Positions 60,555 through 64,000 of a stretch of DNA of 64,000 bases are shown one piece after another. Numbering within the stretch: the stretch's first letter is position 1; every line of letters begins with the position of its first letter. Source of the DNA: Pseudomonadaceae bacterium (GTDB lineage: Bacteria > Pseudomonadota > Gammaproteobacteria > Pseudomonadales > Pseudomonadaceae); NCBI GenBank assembly GCA_900766265.1, contig CAAFUS010000002.1, positions 1 to 64,000 of the forward strand, read 5' to 3'. The notes under the pieces were generated by a model. The model worked only from the letters and a program-made list of their open reading frames with translations. It did no database searches and was not told the DNA's origin. The translations under genes and the position numbers were made by a program.

Positions 60555-62996
60555 ATGTCCAAGCGCCAAAGCAAAACGGGTGTCCCCCACCTGGTCTATC
60601 AAGCCAACACTGGCTTCCAGTACTACCTCACATTCCCTAAGCATTTCGCGGCCAACCCGAAACTGCCTGCGCAAATCCGGTGGTCGCTCAGCCACGACGA
60701 AGCCCTGGCCCGCGATCTCGCTAAGTACCTGAATGCTTCTTTCGAGCAGTTCCTTGCCAAGGCAACCGAGCACTATGTCGAGCTCTTTTCTGACCGCCTG
60801 CTGGTTGACCTCCAAAGGTTTCACTTAGCGGTAGCGGAAGCACTCAAATTCGCCGACCGGGTTTGGAAAGTCCGTCCGTCGCCCATGAAGCTCGCGAACC
60901 AAGACCTTTCGGTCGCCCACGCTCGCATGATGAAAGAGAGTGCCGAGCGTGTAGTGCTCTATAGCCACGAGCCAGGGGGCGAAATTTTCTTCGCACTGAC
61001 ACCAACGCCCGCACTGGTAAAAGCGCTTGGGGTCGGGTTCGTACGCTTTGACTGGCCGCTCGGAACCAACAACCAGAACGTGGCGAGCGACGCTGCCCGG
61101 TACATTTACGCCGCCCTTGATGTACTCGAGACCGTCCCACCCTCCCCAGGGCGCTATTCGAAAGAATCTCCTGCATTTGCAGCGATGACGCTTTATGAAT
61201 ACCTGTGCCATGCCCGCCCAGACCAGGGTCGGAATCTCATGCACATCCCCCCAGCACTACCGCAATCTCGGCAAGCTTTGCATTTTCATCTTCAGCAAGC
61301 CAACGCGATGCATCTGAAGCTCCGCATCATTGATCGAGCGCTCTTGGTGCAGGAGGGATCGGGGCTTTATGTGATGCTTATCGAACTCGATCCGCTGTGC
61401 ATGAAAGCGCATCTGAGAGAAAAGAAAAGCTTTCGGGTTGAGCTGCTCACTAGCTCCATCATCATTGCGGTCCTCATGCTGACGTATACGCTGCAGAAGG
61501 TTGATAAGGTGCTGTTGCGTTACTTTCAGGAAGACGATCACCAAGATCCTTACGCCCAAGCCATGCAGGAAATCGGTGACCTGGTTCGGCGGATGTTGGG
61601 TTCTGCTGCAACCGCCGAGCCTATGCAGACGATTCCGGAGCTGAACTCGCCGACAGATGCTGTGGCACCGCCACAGGATCCAGGCACGCTCGCGTTGCTG
61701 AATGCGCTCGGGAGCGTTCTGCCCGACGCGCAGAAAGCCAAGCTTGAAACCCTCTTTACGCAACCCTCCGTCAACGATCGCATTGTCTCGCCGGCGCGTG
61801 GTTCAAACGCAGGGTTGAGCCTCGCAGCTTTGGTAAAGGAATACGAAGAACGGCAAATTCGTGAAGGCGCCTGGGCTAACCCGCGGACTCGCATTACCGC
61901 AAAGGCCCGCCTGGAAGGCCTGTGCGAGCTGCTTGGCGGGCACCGGCAAGTCGAGACGCTGACTCGCGCTGAATTCAACACGCTACGCGATCATCTGCGT
62001 AGCTATCCGAAGAACCGGCATCGCCTCCGTGCCACGCGTAACCAGCCGCTAAGTAAGATCATTAGCGACGGTAAGTTCGAGCCAATCAACCCTCGCACTG
62101 CGAAAAAGTTTTTTGAGCTGGCAAGGGCCCTTGTCACCTACGCTCATGATCAGGGTTACATCACCGAAAATATCGCGGCCGGATTGGCATTCAGCACCAA
62201 AGGAGCCGAGGCGCCGAGGAAGCGCACGTATAGCCCAAGCCAGATCGAGAAACTTCTTCACGGTCCGGCCTACACACTGACCACGCCGCCGCGCTGGCGC
62301 TTGGATGACTACAAGTTTTGGCTGCCGCTGCTTGGCCTTTTTACAGGCGCAAGGCTAAGTGAGCTGTGCCAGCTACGGCTCGAAGACATTCGGCAAGAAC
62401 TCGGCGTCTGGCTCATCAGCATCAATCGAAGCGGGTCGAAACAGCTGAAGACGTCCGATTCGGAAAGGTTGGTGCCGATTCACCGGCAGCTTATCGAGTC
62501 GGGCTTCCTGGAGTTTCATCAAGCACGCCTGGAAGCTGTCGAGCGAGACGGCAAGGCTCCGCTTTTCGACAATATTCGGGTATACGGCGACCTTTCTCCC
62601 GGGCATGTTGCGAGCCGTTGGTTTCTCGGCTCAAGCCAGATTAGCCGGGGTTACCTTGGGCTTTGCGGCCTGGGAGATGACGGCCTGACGTACCACGGTC
62701 TGCGCCACACCTTTATCAATCAATTTCGCAGACAGAACCTTGACCTGGCGAAAGCCAAAGCGCTTGTAGGCCACTCGGATAAAAGTACCACCGGTGGGTA
62801 CGGCGACTGCTATCCGTCTGACGTGCTCAAAGACGAGCTCGACAAGCTCGATTTCGGGCTAGGGCTGGGACACATCCATTACCGGCACTATCAAGAGTTA
62901 CGAGAACGCCAGGGCGTTTTCAATGTCGGTCGCCCGGTTGGCACCCCCTTCCCCAGCGTGCGGGTTGCTAAGCGACACTGGAAAACGTACGCATAA
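60555..62996 (+). CDS. long tyrosine recombinase/integrase adjacent to ssrA
   Basis: 813 residues, about twice the usual integrase length. The C-terminal catalytic domain (about 560-790) has the first arginine in GLFTGARLSELCQL, then TYHGLRHTFINQF, and GHSDKSTTGGYGDCYP with the nucleophilic tyrosine. A SAM-like core-binding region precedes it (about 420-540). Residues 1-60 (GVPHLVYQANTGFQYYLTFP) resemble the N-terminal module of some large integrases, and about 60-410 matches nothing I know. The start ATG has AAAGG about 8 bases upstream. It likely drives integration of the element at ssrA. Confidence 0.88.
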   Translation: MSKRQSKTGVPHLVYQANTGFQYYLTFPKHFAANPKLPAQIRWSLSHDEALARDLAKYLNASFEQFLAKATEHYVELFSDRLLVDLQRFHLAVAEALKFADRVWKVRPSPMKLANQDLSVAHARMMKESAERVVLYSHEPGGEIFFALTPTPALVKALGVGFVRFDWPLGTNNQNVASDAARYIYAALDVLETVPPSPGRYSKESPAFAAMTLYEYLCHARPDQGRNLMHIPPALPQSRQALHFHLQQANAMHLKLRIIDRALLVQEGSGLYVMLIELDPLCMKAHLREKKSFRVELLTSSIIIAVLMLTYTLQKVDKVLLRYFQEDDHQDPYAQAMQEIGDLVRRMLGSAATAEPMQTIPELNSPTDAVAPPQDPGTLALLNALGSVLPDAQKAKLETLFTQPSVNDRIVSPARGSNAGLSLAALVKEYEERQIREGAWANPRTRITAKARLEGLCELLGGHRQVETLTRAEFNTLRDHLRSYPKNRHRLRATRNQPLSKIISDGKFEPINPRTAKKFFELARALVTYAHDQGYITENIAAGLAFSTKGAEAPRKRTYSPSQIEKLLHGPAYTLTTPPRWRLDDYKFWLPLLGLFTGARLSELCQLRLEDIRQELGVWLISINRSGSKQLKTSDSERLVPIHRQLIESGFLEFHQARLEAVERDGKAPLFDNIRVYGDLSPGHVASRWFLGSSQISRGYLGLCGLGDDGLTYHGLRHTFINQFRRQNLDLAKAKALVGHSDKSTTGGYGDCYPSDVLKDELDKLDFGLGLGHIHYRHYQELRERQGVFNVGRPVGTPFPSVRVAKRHWKTYA

Positions 62997-63008
62997 TATT
63001 CAGCTAAT

Positions 63009-63036
63009 AAAAGGTAGGGGCTCGCTCTTACCTTTT
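63009..63036 (+). terminator. terminator after the first integrase
   Basis: Stem AAAAGGTA/TACCTTTT extended inside by G-C and G-U pairs, 12 bases after the stop. The A/T-flanked stem is symmetrical. Confidence 0.65.
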
Positions 63037-63049
63037 GCTCATCTTGCGA

Positions 63050-63070
63050 TTATTGACAAGTTGTCAATAA
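63050..63070. promoter_or_regulatory. 21-bp palindrome upstream of the second integrase
   Basis: Perfect arms TTATTGACAA and TTGTCAATAA around one G. It includes TTGACA in both orientations, so it could be an operator over a -35 box or a recombinase arm site. It lies in an AT-rich 159-base gap, unlike the GC-rich chromosome. A second possible -35, TTGACT, is at 63104-63109. Confidence 0.5.
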
Positions 63071-63158
63071 AAACTATCGCATGGTAAATCCTAATAGATT
63101 ATCTTGACTGTTTATCCATCCAGTAATAATCTCAAGCCTCACCCACTGTGAGGTATAT

Positions 63159-64000
63159 ATGAATGTAACTGCCCCCCTCTCCATTCCTTTTTACAAAGGC
63201 CTGAGTCTTATCGTCGAACCCGGCCATGAAGAACACTTGCGAATCGCGTTGGCAAACATTTCAGCGATTACGGATGCGATAAACCGCTTTCAGTCTTCTC
63301 CTTTGCTTACCGAGTTCATGGACATAACGCTGTCCCGCTTTCTGCGAGAAAACAATTACGCAGGGAAATCCGAGCACATGCTTCGAGCGCGGATGGAGAA
63401 ACTAAAAATCGCTCTGACGCAAGATAATCCTACCCGCCGAGTTGCTGAGCTTGATCGGGCCGACGTACAGCGTCTGAAGGATCAGCTACCGTCGTTACTC
63501 AAGCAGAACGCTGCGTCGGGTAGCAAAGGCGCAAACCTCACGACCTACTATCAGTTGTTCAATCGAATGCTGGACGAAGCACTTGAGAGCAAGCTGATTA
63601 CCGAGGCGATCAAAGTCGCGACCTGCAATACAAAACACGCCGAAATCACCAAGCCATTTCTGGATAGCAATCTGAATCAGATGTTCTCAGGCTGGCCCTA
63701 CAGAAAGTATCTCGCAGGCGACCTGCCGAAAATCAACCAGGACGCCAAGCCCTATCGGTTTTGGTTGCTCCCGCTTGGGCTCTATACCGGCGCGCGGCTT
63801 AACGAGCTCTGCCAGCTACGTGTGCATGATGTGATCCAGGATGTCCACGGCGTAGACCTTATCGATATCAACGATAATGGCTACAACAAGTCGTTGAAGA
63901 CGGGGCCGTCGGCTCGGCAGATTCCAATCTGCTCGAAGCTAGTGGAGATGGGCTTTCTAAATTTCGTAGAAGAACGGCGCCAGGCCGATGGCAATGACGC
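63159..64000 (+). CDS. second tyrosine recombinase (partial, runs off the window)
   Basis: 280 codons are open to the window edge. Residues about 30-175 form a core-binding-like helical region; the catalytic domain begins at YRFWLLPLGLYTGARLNELCQLRVHD, which carries the first catalytic arginine and closely parallels the same segment of the upstream integrase. The HxxR and tyrosine motifs would lie beyond 64000. The N-terminus has no long extension. The paralogy with its neighbour suggests duplication or a multi-recombinase element. Confidence 0.85.
   Translation, partial: MNVTAPLSIPFYKGLSLIVEPGHEEHLRIALANISAITDAINRFQSSPLLTEFMDITLSRFLRENNYAGKSEHMLRARMEKLKIALTQDNPTRRVAELDRADVQRLKDQLPSLLKQNAASGSKGANLTTYYQLFNRMLDEALESKLITEAIKVATCNTKHAEITKPFLDSNLNQMFSGWPYRKYLAGDLPKINQDAKPYRFWLLPLGLYTGARLNELCQLRVHDVIQDVHGVDLIDINDNGYNKSLKTGPSARQIPICSKLVEMGFLNFVEERRQADGND

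Overview
The window reads as a high-GC gammaproteobacterial chromosome of the Pseudomonas lineage, most likely the P. stutzeri/Stutzerimonas group (inference). Support comes from gene order: an rRNA operon leader, msrPQ, pssA, ilvCHI, mrcB, cbpA and a PrrF-type sRNA follow one another as I recall around PA4690-PA4704 of P. aeruginosa. The order then continues through acs, pnp-nusA-rimP, secG-tpiA-glmM-folP-ftsH, greA-carBA-dapB, dnaJ-dnaK-grpE, recN, fur, bamE, smpB and lldR-lldPDE (about PA4733-PA4772). Nearly all of it is core genome.

Layout. 1-393 is the promoter and boxA region of a leftward rRNA operon whose 16S gene lies outside the window. 394-6340 is leftward: msrQ, msrP, pssA, ilvC, ilvH, ilvI. 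6746-14005 holds a DUF4124 protein, yqcC, lpoP, mrcB, a kinase/ATPase fusion, a TfoX-C protein, cbpA and the iron-responsive sRNA prrF. 14006-21806 is rightward: acs, an MpaB-like oxygenase, a thiolase, a DUF748 protein and two tandem DUF2845 proteins. 21869-36845 is one long leftward block for transcription, translation and RNA metabolism (ftsH, folP, glmM, tpiA, secG, tRNA-Leu, tRNA-fMet, rimP, nusA, infB, rbfA, truB, rpsO, pnp, then a BON protein). 37379-48071 has yhbY rightward and the leftward carA-carB-greA, dapB and grpE-dnaK-dnaJ groups. 48284-59938 has recN, fur/bamE, ratA-rnfH, smpB and the lactate cluster lldR/lldPDE. The right edge has tmRNA (ssrA) followed at once by two tyrosine recombinases, the left end of an integrated element that runs off the window.

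Regulation is unusually readable here: three tandem rrn promoters, a Fur box over the prrF promoter, a LexA box at recN, two heat-shock promoters in grpE-dnaK, a 27-bp perfect operator between lldR and lldP, a likely sigma-54 promoter with an upstream inverted repeat at the BON gene, and a UUG start for carA.

I see no clear new multi-gene system inside the window. The best candidates for new biology are the ssrA-borne element with an oversized 813-residue integrase next to a second integrase, the sigma-54-type control region of the BON gene, and the absence of rlmE from its normal place beside ftsH.
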